This document shows positions 1 to 7,543 of a stretch of DNA of 64,000 nucleotides, one piece after another. Origin of the DNA: JACVRW01 sp963835705 (GTDB lineage Bacteria > Actinomycetota > Thermoleophilia > Solirubrobacterales > Thermoleophilaceae); the NCBI GenBank assembly GCA_963835705.1, contig CAWIGR010000020.1, forward strand, positions 149,970 through 213,969, read 5' to 3'. Positions within the stretch are counted from its first letter, which is position 1, and each line of letters begins with the position of its first letter. The position numbers and the translations under genes were made by a program. Under the pieces are notes generated by a model that was not told the DNA's origin, did no database searches, and was given only the letters and a program-made list of their open reading frames with translations.

Positions 1-1
1 G

Positions 2-229
2 CGAATCGAGGGCGCCGACAGCCAGCGGCTCGGCAAGGCCGCGGCCCGCAGCATCGCGGCCGGCGCCTCGCGCGCCTTCGTGTTGCGGCTCGACCGCAAG
101 GTCTGCCGCAACCTCGTCTCCGCGATGCGGAAGGCGAAGCTGCGCAACCTGCGGGCCACGCTCGTCCTGAAGATCAGGACGGCCGAGGGCACGACCACCG
201 TGCGTAAGGCCGTCGTGCTCCGCCGCTAG
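2..229 (+). CDS. C-terminal end of a secreted/surface protein (partial)
   Basis: An open frame enters from the left edge and ends with TAG at 227-229, giving 75 residues. The visible part is rich in Arg, Lys, Ala and Leu with alternating hydrophobic residues (for example SIAAGASRAFVLRLDRKVC and ATLVLKIRTAEGTTTVRKAV). This pattern resembles the beta-sandwich tail modules of secreted Thermoleophilia proteins. The stop codon overlaps the stop of the convergent ligase gene inside one CTAG, so the two genes share their ends. Function is unknown because the N-terminus lies outside the window. Confidence 0.5.
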   Translation, partial: RIEGADSQRLGKAAARSIAAGASRAFVLRLDRKVCRNLVSAMRKAKLRNLRATLVLKIRTAEGTTTVRKAVVLRR

Positions 230-1744
230 CCCGAGCGAAGCGCCCGCAGGGCGTCGATGGTGTCCGCTTCCCCGGGTTCCTTGTCGGGGCGATAGCGCTT
301 GACGCGCGCGAAGCGGAGCGCCAGGCCGCCCGGGTAGCGGGTCGACGACTGCACGCCGTCCAGCGCGATCTCGACCACGAGCTCCGGGCGCACCAGCACC
401 GCGATCCCCTCGCGGCCGGTCTCGCGCGCGAGCAGCTCGTCCGTCTGCCACTCGAGCAGCCCGTCCGTCATCCCCTTGAACGTCTTCCCCACCATCAGGA
501 ACTCGCCGGTGCGCGGGTCGCGGGCGCCGAGGTGGAGGTTCGACAGCCGGCCCTGGCGGCGGCCATGGCCCCACTCGGCTCCGAGCACCACGAGGTCGTA
601 GGTCCGCACCGGCTTCACCTTGCGCCACGCCTTGCCGCGGCGGCCCGCGACGTACGGCGACGCGGCGTCCTTCACGACGATGCCCTCGTGCCCCGTGGCC
701 AGCGCCTCGTGGAAGGCGCGCTGGGCCACCTCGGGATCGGATGTCACGACGCTCGGGATCCTGAGGTGCGAGGCGATTAGGTCGAGCCGAGCGGAGCGCT
801 CCTCCAGGGGCGTGTCGAGCAGGTCGTCGCCCTCGGCGTGCAGGAGGTCGAAGAGGAACGTGACGATCCCCTCGGGCGGCGCGTCCCTGTCGATCTGCGA
901 GACGGTGTCCTGGAACGGAGCCGGCCCGTCGTCGCTCATCCAGAGCGCCTCGCCGTCGAACACGGCCTGTGCCACCGGCAGGCGGCGCACCGCCTCGACG
1001 ATGCCCGGGAGCGTGTCCGTGATCTCGTTGAGGTTGCGGGTGTAGATGCGCACCTCGTCGCCGCGGCTATGGATCTGGATCCGGATCCCGTCGAGCTTCC
1101 ACTCCACCGATGAGCGGTCGAAGCTCGCGACCGCGCTCGGACACGTCCGCGGCGGTGGAGGCGAGCATGGGAAGGATGGGCCGGAAGATCTCGAGCCCCA
1201 CCTCGCCCAGCCCTTCCTCGCCCTGCGTCATCGCGATCTCGGCCGTGCGCGTGAGATCGCCCGAGAGCATCAGCGCACGGCGCGTGACCGCCCCGGGGAC
1301 CCCGGCCGCCTTGGCGACCGCGTCGACCATCAACCCGCCGAGCGCCCCCTGCCTCAGCCCGCCCGTGAAGAGCCGCTTGACGAAGTCGGCCTCCTGCTCG
1401 GTGGCCCGGCCGAGGAGCTCGCCGAGCGTCTGCCTGCGCCCGGCCGCCGATCCGCTCCCCGTCGTCCCCTGGACCTCGGTGATCGCCCGATCGAGCTCCC
1501 CGATGGTGAGCGAGGCCTCCCCGGCGGGTGCCCGCTCGAGGCCGTAGATGGTCGAGTAGCCGACCCCGACTCGGCCCTGTCGAGGCGCACCGGCCAGGAA
1601 GCCGACGGCCGCCGCGACCTCGTCCGGCTCGAGCCGGCCCAGCAGCTCGGCCAGGATCGCGACCTTCTCGGAGCGCGAGCTCGTCCCGGTCACCTGGCGC
1701 GAGGCAGCGACGACATCGGCGAGCAGGGTCATCTGCTGCGACAT
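226..1744 (-). pseudogene. lig: ATP-dependent DNA ligase, interrupted by a +1 frameshift
   Basis: The N-terminal frame starts at ATG 1744 (or ATG 1732) and carries the alpha-helical DNA-binding domain of ATP-dependent ligases (start MTLLADVVAASRQV, end RPILPMLASTAADV). The nucleotidyltransferase motif EWKLDGIR, whose Lys would be adenylated, and the OB-fold region down to the stop at 226-228 lie in the next frame. Reading through position ~1138 with one base removed gives TAADVSSAVASFDRSSVEWK, the expected continuous family sequence, so a single extra base separates the halves. As written, the product would end about 25 residues after the break, before the catalytic Lys. A full gene would give roughly 500 residues, normal for actinobacterial LigB-type enzymes that seal nicks in repair. 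Either this is a true pseudogene or a base-call error; the flawless frames on both sides favour a recent or artefactual change. Confidence 0.85.
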
Positions 1745-1794
1745 GGCCACCCAAGTATCCGGTGCGCGGCGCCGAGGTTCTAACGTGCTCACCC

Positions 1795-2607
1795 ATGAGT
1801 GCCCAGGTCCTCGCCATCCCCCCAGGTCCCAGCGGTCTGTCCGAGGGCCGTGGCTTCGTCGACCGCGCCCTCTCGGAAGCGGGCTTCGACGCCGGGACGC
1901 GATACCAGATCACCGTCGCCACGAACGAGGCGGTGTCGAACGCCATCGAGCACGGCACCCCGTGCGACGACGGCCTCTTCCACCTGGCGGCGACCACGGA
2001 GGACGGGTCCTTCGTGTTCTCCGTTCGAGACTGCGGCGAGTTCGAGGACTCCGCTCCGACGGCGGTGGACCCCGTCGTCGAGCGCGGGCGCGGGTTCGCC
2101 TGCATGAACCTGCTCATGGACGACGTGCGGCTCGACGCGCATCCCGGCGAGACGGTCCTGCGGCTCGCGAAGCGGCTCCCCGGAACCCCGCCTCCGGCCG
2201 AGGAGACCGAGCCCGCGGCGGCCGAGCACAACGTCCGCGTGATTCGCGAGATCTTCGACGCGTTCGCGGCGCGCGACGTGGCGCGAACGATGGAGTTCGT
2301 CGATCGCGGGGTGATGATGGAGCCGCTGTCCACCCCGGTCGAGCGGCGCACTCCGTACCTCGGCATCAGCGGCCTGCGGCGCTATCTCCAGGACCTGGAC
2401 GAGACTTGGGATGAGTTCGACGTGACGATCGCGACGATTCGCCTCCACGGCGCCTACGTCGTGGCGATCGGCGACGTCCGCGCACGGCGACCGGGCCTCG
2501 TGGCCGACGGCCCGGTGGGCTTTGCCTTCAAGCTCCGCGACGGGAAGGTCGTGTGGGCGAAGATCTACAGGACCGGGGAGGAGGCGCTGGCCGCGGCGGG
2601 CGCCTGA
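1795..2607 (+). CDS. HATPase_c_2 (RsbW-like) domain fused to an NTF2/SnoaL-like domain
   Basis: ATG 1795 gives 270 residues. Residues ~1-135 form a GHKL ATPase of the anti-sigma serine kinase type, with N-box NEAVSNAIEHG and G-box-like GRGFACMNLLMDDV. Residues ~145-270 form an NTF2/SnoaL-like cone (start VRIIREIFDAF-like, middle VMMEPLSTPVERR, end FKLRDGKVVWAKIYR). RsbW-type ATPases phosphorylate anti-anti-sigma proteins or sequester sigma factors; NTF2 folds bind small ligands or dimerise. The fusion suggests a ligand- or dimer-gated regulator, but that is inference. It diverges from the broken ligase gene with about 50 bp between starts. No sigma or antagonist gene is adjacent. Confidence 0.75.
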   Translation: MSAQVLAIPPGPSGLSEGRGFVDRALSEAGFDAGTRYQITVATNEAVSNAIEHGTPCDDGLFHLAATTEDGSFVFSVRDCGEFEDSAPTAVDPVVERGRGFACMNLLMDDVRLDAHPGETVLRLAKRLPGTPPPAEETEPAAAEHNVRVIREIFDAFAARDVARTMEFVDRGVMMEPLSTPVERRTPYLGISGLRRYLQDLDETWDEFDVTIATIRLHGAYVVAIGDVRARRPGLVADGPVGFAFKLRDGKVVWAKIYRTGEEALAAAGA

Positions 2608-2625
2608 CCTGCCGGGCTTGGAGCG

Positions 2626-3075
2626 CTACCCCCCGGGGCGAGCCGCCTCGAGCGTGCGCTCGAGGTTGTCGAAGGCCTTGCCCCACCCGTCCTCGTGCGA
2701 GCGCACGGACGCCTCGTCCCACAGTCCGCTGTGGGTGAAGCGCACCGTGGTGGCGCCCTCGACCTCCTCGAAGTCGAGCTCGATCAGCTGCCGCGTGTCG
2801 TCACCGTCCCAGATCCAGGTGAACGCCAGGCGAGTCGGCGGGTCGATCTCCGTGTAGCGGCCGCCGCCGCCGTACTCGACGTCCTCGTGGGGGTTTCGCA
2901 TGACCACCCGTACGGTGCCGCCCAGGCGCAGGTCGACCTCGGCCACCGTGGTCTCCCAGTCGTGCTCGGCGTGCCACCAGCGCCGCATCACCTCCTCGCT
3001 GGTCCACGCGTCGAACACCGCCTGGGCGGGCGCCTGGAAGGTGCGCTCCATGCGGAGCGTCTCGTTGGCGCTCAC
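2626..3075 (-). CDS. AHSA1/SRPBCC-fold protein
   Basis: I chose the GTG at 3075 because it overlaps the stop of the upstream 43-aa frame (GTGA) and because family members begin with this sequence (SANETLRMERTFQAPAQAVF). The product is 149 residues. Hallmarks of the AHSA1 / START-like family are the FDAWTSEEVMRRWW helix, the ETDVHLGG-like strand, the YTEIDPPTRLAFTW turn and the C-terminal GWGKAFDNLERTLE helix. These helix-grip folds bind hydrophobic ligands; in ArsR-linked operons they are common but poorly understood. It is the last gene of the coupled arsR cassette. A longer start at 3117 is possible but less likely. Confidence 0.85.
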   Translation of the reverse strand: MSANETLRMERTFQAPAQAVFDAWTSEEVMRRWWHAEHDWETTVAEVDLRLGGTVRVVMRNPHEDVEYGGGGRYTEIDPPTRLAFTWIWDGDDTRQLIELDFEEVEGATTVRFTHSGLWDEASVRSHEDGWGKAFDNLERTLEAARPGG

Positions 3076-3203
3076 GTGCCGGGCTCCCGTCGGCGTCGCA
3101 CGCGCAGCATTATCCACGCGCGCGCCGCCACCAGGCCGGCCCCGGCGCCGGTCACCGACGGAAGGATCTCCTCCAGGGGCACGCCTCCCACGTGCGCGAT
3201 CAC
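3072..3203 (-). CDS. 43-aa basic small protein inside the arsR cassette
   Basis: A GTG at 3203 overlaps the DUF899 stop (GTGA), and the stop at 3072-3074 overlaps the next GTG in the same way. This gives 43 residues, beginning VIAHVGGVPLEEILPSV, with a short hydrophobic middle (GAGAGLVAARAWIML) and an Arg-rich end (RVRRRREPGT). Perfect spacing on both sides is strong evidence of translation. The hydrophobic stretch followed by arginines suggests a small single-span membrane peptide with positive-inside topology. I recognise no family. It is too short for most gene callers. Confidence 0.5.
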   Translation of the reverse strand: MIAHVGGVPLEEILPSVTGAGAGLVAARAWIMLRVRRRREPGT

Positions 3204-3874
3204 GCGGCGGTGCCGTACTGGTCGTGGTAGTCCCACCACTGATACGGCGCGGTCTGCGGGTAGCCCTCCGGCGAGTCCTCCCACTCCTCCTGACGCCCGA
3301 GCGCCGTGATGTCGAGGTAGGCCCACGTGGTCCCCATCGCCTCGTCGCCGCGGCTGCTGATGAAGTAGGTACGGAAGAGCTTGTCGCCCTCGCGGAAGAA
3401 CGCGTTGGTGCCGTGCCACTCGCCCACGCCGAAGTCGGCGTCGAAGCTGTCCGTGACCGTGTACCACGGGATCTGCTCCCAGCCCATCTGCGTCTTCAAG
3501 CGCTGGATCTCCGGCTGGGGGGCGCGAGAGACGAAGGCGAGCGTGGTGTCGCGCGCGTTCAGATGAGCGAGGTGAGCGACCTGATCGGCGAGGAACGAGC
3601 AGCCGCCGCAGCCGCGCTCGGGATAGCTGTCCATGCCGGGGTCGAAGAAGAAGCGGTACACGACCAGCTGGCGCCGTCCCTCGAACAGGTCGACCAGGCT
3701 CGCCGGCCCGTCCGGGCCCTCGAAGGCGTACTCCTTCTCAACCGCCATCCACGGCGCCCGGCGGCGCTCGGCGGCCAGGGCATCGCGGGCGCGGGTCAGC
3801 TCCTTCTCCTTCACCAGCATTTCCTCGTGCGCGGCCTCCCATTCCTGCTGCGACACGACGGGCGGGGTGTTCAT
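3200..3874 (-). CDS. DUF899 family thioredoxin-like protein
   Basis: ATG 3874 overlaps the arsR stop (ATGA); 224 residues. DUF899 features are the N-terminal EWEAAHEEMLVKEKELTRARD helix, the FFDPGMDSYPERGCGGCSFLAD motif with a CGGC pair, WYTVTDSFDADFG, the FFREGDKLFRTYF strand and the terminal YQWWDYHDQYG. Family members have a thioredoxin-like fold and are usually found beside ArsR regulators and AHSA1 proteins, as here. The GCGGC cysteines are candidate redox residues. No enzymatic activity has been assigned to my knowledge. The C-terminal stop is translationally coupled to the 43-aa frame. Confidence 0.88.
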   Translation of the reverse strand: MNTPPVVSQQEWEAAHEEMLVKEKELTRARDALAAERRRAPWMAVEKEYAFEGPDGPASLVDLFEGRRQLVVYRFFFDPGMDSYPERGCGGCSFLADQVAHLAHLNARDTTLAFVSRAPQPEIQRLKTQMGWEQIPWYTVTDSFDADFGVGEWHGTNAFFREGDKLFRTYFISSRGDEAMGTTWAYLDITALGRQEEWEDSPEGYPQTAPYQWWDYHDQYGTAA

Positions 3875-4185
3875 TTCGGCTCTTCCTCCTTGAGGTACTC
3901 GTCGACTACGTCGAACAGGCGCCCCCACAGGGCGCGCTGGCGATCCATCCAATCGGCCGCCTCGCCGAGCGCATGCGTGTCGAGCGAGAGCCGGTGTGTC
4001 CGGCCCTCGACCACGCGCGTCACGACCCCGGTCTCCTCCAGAACCCTCAGGTGCTTCGAGATCGCGGGCTTGGACACCCCGAAGCCGCCGGTGGCGTCGC
4101 CCACCGTCGCCGGGCCCTCGGCGAGGCGCTCGACGATGCCTCTGCGGATCGGGTGCGAAAGCGCCTTGAACGGATCGTTAACCAC
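3871..4185 (-). CDS. ArsR-family winged-helix repressor
   Basis: GTG 4185 gives 104 residues. The N-terminus FKALSHPIRRGIVERLAEG and the recognition region GVSKPAISKHLRVLEETGVV are classic ArsR/SmtB winged-helix sequence. No metal-binding Cys cluster is visible, so this belongs to the non-metal ArsR subgroup that pairs with AHSA1 proteins. It leads a leftward cassette (arsR, DUF899, 43-aa frame, AHSA1) joined by ATGA or GTGA overlaps. An 18-bp palindrome covers its start codon, which implies autoregulation. The divergent glycosyltransferase starts 28 bp away and may share the operator. Confidence 0.9.
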   Translation of the reverse strand: MVNDPFKALSHPIRRGIVERLAEGPATVGDATGGFGVSKPAISKHLRVLEETGVVTRVVEGRTHRLSLDTHALGEAADWMDRQRALWGRLFDVVDEYLKEEEPK

Positions 4186-4194
4186 TGGGTTAAC
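4177..4194. promoter_or_regulatory. Palindromic operator over the arsR start codon
   Basis: GTTAACC at 4177-4183 and GGTTAAC at 4188-4194 form a perfect 7-bp inverted repeat around ACTG. It covers the arsR GTG (4183-4185) and lies 19 bp before the GTG of the divergent glycosyltransferase, so a bound dimer could block both. The A+T content is far above the surroundings. Confidence 0.6.
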
Positions 4195-4212
4195 ACTACC
4201 ACGCGTTAGCTT

Positions 4213-5385
4213 GTGAGCACTTTGCGGATCCTCTTCGCCTCGACCCGCGGCGCCGGCCACTTCAATCCGCTGGTGCCGTTCATCGAGGCGGCCCTTCGTG
4301 AAGGACACGAGATTCTCGTCGTCGCGCCGCCTGACCTCGCCGGCTCGGTCGAGCGCGCCGGCTATCCGTTCCGGCCGTGCGATGTGCCGCCCGAGCACCT
4401 GCTCGGCCCGACCTGGGGGCGCGTGCAGACGGCGCCCACGCCCGAGGCGGCGGACGCCATCGTCGTCGGAGAGATCTTCGGCAGCCTCAACGTGGAGGCG
4501 GCCCTCCCTCGCATGCGCTCGGCGTGCGAGGAATGGCGACCCGGCCTGCTCATCCGAGAGCCGTCGGAGTACGCCTCCGCGATGGTCGCCGAGGCGCTCG
4601 CGATTCCGCACGCCCGGGTGGCGATCGGCCTGGCGTCCGTCGAGCGGGAGATGACCGAGATCGCAAGACCGGCGATCGAGCAGCGCTCGCCGGGGATCGC
4701 GGAAGCCATCGCCGCATCGCCCTATCTCACCCTGTTCCCTGCCTCGCTCGAGGATTCCGGGGCCCCTCAGCCGCGGGATACCCGCCGGTTTCGCGATCCC
4801 GCCTCGGATGCACCGGCCGGAGCGCTCGGCGAGTGGTGGCCGGGAGACGATCGCCCCATGGTCTACCTCAGCTTCGGGAGCGTCACGGGCGGCCTGCCGA
4901 TGGCTGCCGCCCTCTATCGCTCGGCGCTCGAGGCGGTGGGGCAGGTCCCGGCACGGGTGCTCGTGACCGTCGGCAACGAGCTCGACCTGGAGGCGCTCGG
5001 CCCGCCGCCGCCGAACGTGCACCTGACCCGGTGGGTGCCCCAGGCCGACGCGTTTGCAGAGGCGAGCCTGGTCGTCTGCCATGGCGGCGCGGGAACCACG
5101 CTGGGCGCGCTGGCCGCGGGCCTGCCGCTCGTGGTCGTGCCGCTGTTCGCCGACCAGCCGCCGAATGCGAAGCGGGTCGCCGAGGTGGGAGCCGGCCTGG
5201 TCGTCAAGCCCCTACGCGAAGGCCCCTCGCCGGCAATGCCGAGCGCGATCGACCCCGGGATGCTTTGCAACGCGATCCAGACCGGCCTGCAAGACGAGTC
5301 ACTGGCACGCAGCGCACAGGCGATCGCGGGCGAGATGCGTGCGCTGCCTGCCGTGGACGGCGCGCTGAAGTCGCTGGTCGCGTGA
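4213..5385 (+). CDS. Glycosyltransferase family 1 (UGT/MGT-like)
   Basis: GTG 4213 gives 390 residues. The N-terminal Rossmann half opens ILFASTRGAGHFNPLVPFIEAA with the acceptor-side GAGHFNP motif. The C-terminal donor half carries VYLSFGSVTG, WVPQADAFAEASLVVCHGGAGTT and GLPLVVVPLFADQPPNA, the bacterial equivalent of the PSPG nucleotide-sugar motif. Such enzymes transfer sugars from NDP donors to small lipophilic acceptors such as macrolides, sterols or carotenoids. It has no biosynthetic neighbours, so the acceptor cannot be predicted; a detoxifying role is plausible. The shared operator with arsR suggests co-regulation. No RBS is obvious, so a leaderless or near-leaderless message is possible. 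Confidence 0.85.
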   Translation: MSTLRILFASTRGAGHFNPLVPFIEAALREGHEILVVAPPDLAGSVERAGYPFRPCDVPPEHLLGPTWGRVQTAPTPEAADAIVVGEIFGSLNVEAALPRMRSACEEWRPGLLIREPSEYASAMVAEALAIPHARVAIGLASVEREMTEIARPAIEQRSPGIAEAIAASPYLTLFPASLEDSGAPQPRDTRRFRDPASDAPAGALGEWWPGDDRPMVYLSFGSVTGGLPMAAALYRSALEAVGQVPARVLVTVGNELDLEALGPPPPNVHLTRWVPQADAFAEASLVVCHGGAGTTLGALAAGLPLVVVPLFADQPPNAKRVAEVGAGLVVKPLREGPSPAMPSAIDPGMLCNAIQTGLQDESLARSAQAIAGEMRALPAVDGALKSLVA

Positions 5386-6066
5386 CCCTCTTTCAGCGGG
5401 GCCGTCGAGCTCCGGGCGCCGGCGGCCTGACACCCTCGGCCCGCACGTCCACCAGCGACAGCGTCATCCCGATGACGAGGGTGTTGCTCCGAAGTGCCAG
5501 GTCCGCGTAGAGCGATCTCTGGGCAGAGGTTGAGCCGAGCTGAAGAACCGCGGCCTGCTGGGCACCTAGTCCGACCCCCCCGCATCTGGTTGGGCTCGTT
5601 GCTGGTTGGTCTGCGCCGGGCCGGGTCCGGGGCGGGTAAGGGTGTGGTTGGGAGCGAGGCGTTGAAACCTCACGCCTGCCCCCCTCGCTCGCGAAATCGG
5701 GAGGTCTTGGTCGGTAGACGGTCAAAACCTCCCGGGCGCGGCTACCGAGGAGCGCCTTCGGGAGGTTATGCTCGTCCGGGCCACCCGGAACGGGGACCCC
5801 GCGTGCGCGGACGAGTTGGCGCAACGCCTCGGGGCATCACCCTCTCACCGCCCGACACCGCCGGCGAGGCGGGTCCCTTGGAGCCCAACGCTAAGCAAGA
5901 GGGGGGTCCGACTAGTCGCGAGCCGAGTGCTCGCGCTGAAGTCGCGGGGCGCCTGAACCGGCAGCCGGCGCCCTTCGCCCGGTCAGGCCAGTCCGAGCGC
6001 GTATGCCCCCCGACCATCGCGCCCCACCCGCCCAGGCCTACGAGCACCCGAGCCATGAGCGCCGCG
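5386..6066. other. 680-bp convergent intergenic region with nested inverted repeats
   Basis: No gene is supported here; open frames show no family pattern. The stretch holds clear secondary structure. GAGCGAGG at 5652-5659 pairs with CCTCGCTC at 5683-5690. ACCTCCCG at 5727-5734 can pair either with CGGGAGGT at 5698-5705 or with CGGGAGGT at 5759-5766, two mutually exclusive 8-bp stems. It lies between two convergent genes, so it cannot be a leader; an independent structured RNA or a decayed element are the options. Confidence 0.4.
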
Positions 6067-7512
6067 TCAGAACAGGTTCCCGAACTGGTCGATCGCGACG
6101 ATCGTGGAGGTCACGCCCAGCAGCAGGATGGCGAACACGATGATCCCCAGCCGGTATCCCCTGAGCTTGAGCTCGGTCGGCAGGTAGCGGCGGTTCGTGA
6201 CCACCAGCAGGCACGAGTACACCACCATGATGACCCCGCCCAGCACCGTGGAGATCGTCACGAGCACCAGCGGCTGATCGAAGCCGAGCAGAAGGATCGC
6301 GCTGCCCACGATCACCATCGTCCACACCACCATGAAGTAGAGGCGGCTCTCGGTCCAGCGGCGGCTGCCCTCCGTGTAGCCGCATCGGACCACGTCGGCC
6401 ACCAGGCGGGCGACGTAGTCGATGATGCCCAGCGCCCCCGCGAACAGGCTCACCGCCCCGATCACGAGGAAGAGGGTGCCGAACCAGTTGCCCACCTGCT
6501 CGTCGAGCACGCTGGCCTCGAGCGAGATGAAGTCGAAGCCGCTCTCGTCCGGCAGGTCGGGGTTGCCGTACACCGTCGAGTAGGCCACCAGCGAGAAGAC
6601 GCCGATCGAGAGGATCGCCACCACCGCGAAGGAGATGAGCTGCTCGAGGTTCGCCAGGCGCCACCACTCGCGCCAGCGCGACATGTTCTCCTCGTCACGC
6701 GGGAAGCCGTAGCGCTGGCCCGAGGCCGCAGCCTCCTCCTCGCCGGTGATCGGCGACACGATGCGCGGCGCGTACTTCCCCATGCCGAAGCCCTTGTCGC
6801 GGATCCAGTTGCTCTGGACGAGGTTGTTCGCGCCGCCGGCGCCGGCCGCAGCCAGCGCACCGACGAGGATCGCGAGGTCGACCTCGCTCGGGAAGGTGCC
6901 GAAGCTCGTGATCACCTGGCTCGTGTCGCTGTACGCCGTCGCGGTGATCGCGGCGACGAGCGCGATCACGACGAACACGAGGATCGCCCCGACCTTGAGG
7001 AACTGGAGCCGCTCGACGGTCTGGTAGACGACCGGCGAGCTCGTGAGGGTGATGCCGATGGCGAGCAGCGCCGCCACGGCGATCACCACCGGGTCGCCGC
7101 CGCCGAAGGCGAAGGTCGCCACCGTCGCCGCGCTCGTCGCCCAGCCCGGCCACGTCGTCGCGAGCAGCGCCATCAGCACGATGATCAGCCCCAGGGGCTT
7201 CCACAGCCGCTGAAAACCGGTCATCGCCGTCTGGCCGGTCGCGAGCGTGTAGCGCTCGATCTCCATGTTGATGAAGAACTGGACGAGGACGCCCACCACG
7301 GCCGCCCACAGGAACGTGAGACCGGCTGTGGACGCGATGTAGGGGTAGAGGATGTACTCGCCGCTCGCGACTCCGACGCCGACCAGGATGATGCTCGGAC
7401 CGATCAGCTTGCGCAGCCGGCCGGGCTTGGGCAGCTCACGTACGAGCTCCCGCTGCGGATCGGCCCGCTCGGTTGTCGTGGGGCGGTCCTCCAAAGTGCG
7501 TGCCGTGGTCAC
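6067..7512 (-). CDS. Nramp-superfamily transporter lacking the metal motif
   Basis: GTG 7512 gives 481 residues with about 11 hydrophobic spans and a charged N-terminus. The order of helices and sequences such as LPKPGRLRKLIGPSIILVG (TM1) and GAVSLFAGALGIIDYVARL fit the Nramp/LeuT-like fold. The metal-site motif DPGN in TM1 is replaced by VASGEYI, and the MPH motif of TM6 by GANNLVQSN, so manganese or iron transport is doubtful. The gene starts 31 bp after the dehydratase stop with a GA-rich RBS, the third member of the aroE operon. Position suggests import of a hydroaromatic acid or export of its product; this is inference. An atypical cation substrate is the alternative. Confidence 0.75.
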   Translation of the reverse strand: MTTARTLEDRPTTTERADPQRELVRELPKPGRLRKLIGPSIILVGVGVASGEYILYPYIASTAGLTFLWAAVVGVLVQFFINMEIERYTLATGQTAMTGFQRLWKPLGLIIVLMALLATTWPGWATSAATVATFAFGGGDPVVIAVAALLAIGITLTSSPVVYQTVERLQFLKVGAILVFVVIALVAAITATAYSDTSQVITSFGTFPSEVDLAILVGALAAAGAGGANNLVQSNWIRDKGFGMGKYAPRIVSPITGEEEAAASGQRYGFPRDEENMSRWREWWRLANLEQLISFAVVAILSIGVFSLVAYSTVYGNPDLPDESGFDFISLEASVLDEQVGNWFGTLFLVIGAVSLFAGALGIIDYVARLVADVVRCGYTEGSRRWTESRLYFMVVWTMVIVGSAILLLGFDQPLVLVTISTVLGGVIMVVYSCLLVVTNRRYLPTELKLRGYRLGIIVFAILLLGVTSTIVAIDQFGNLF

Positions 7513-7543
7513 CTGGCTCTCCCTCTCCTCGTTGCCTCAGACG

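Noticed and set aside
5393..5824. 143-aa minus-strand frame between the glycosyltransferase and the transporter
   Set aside because: Pro/Arg-rich without structure or RBS; the region is better explained by inverted repeats.
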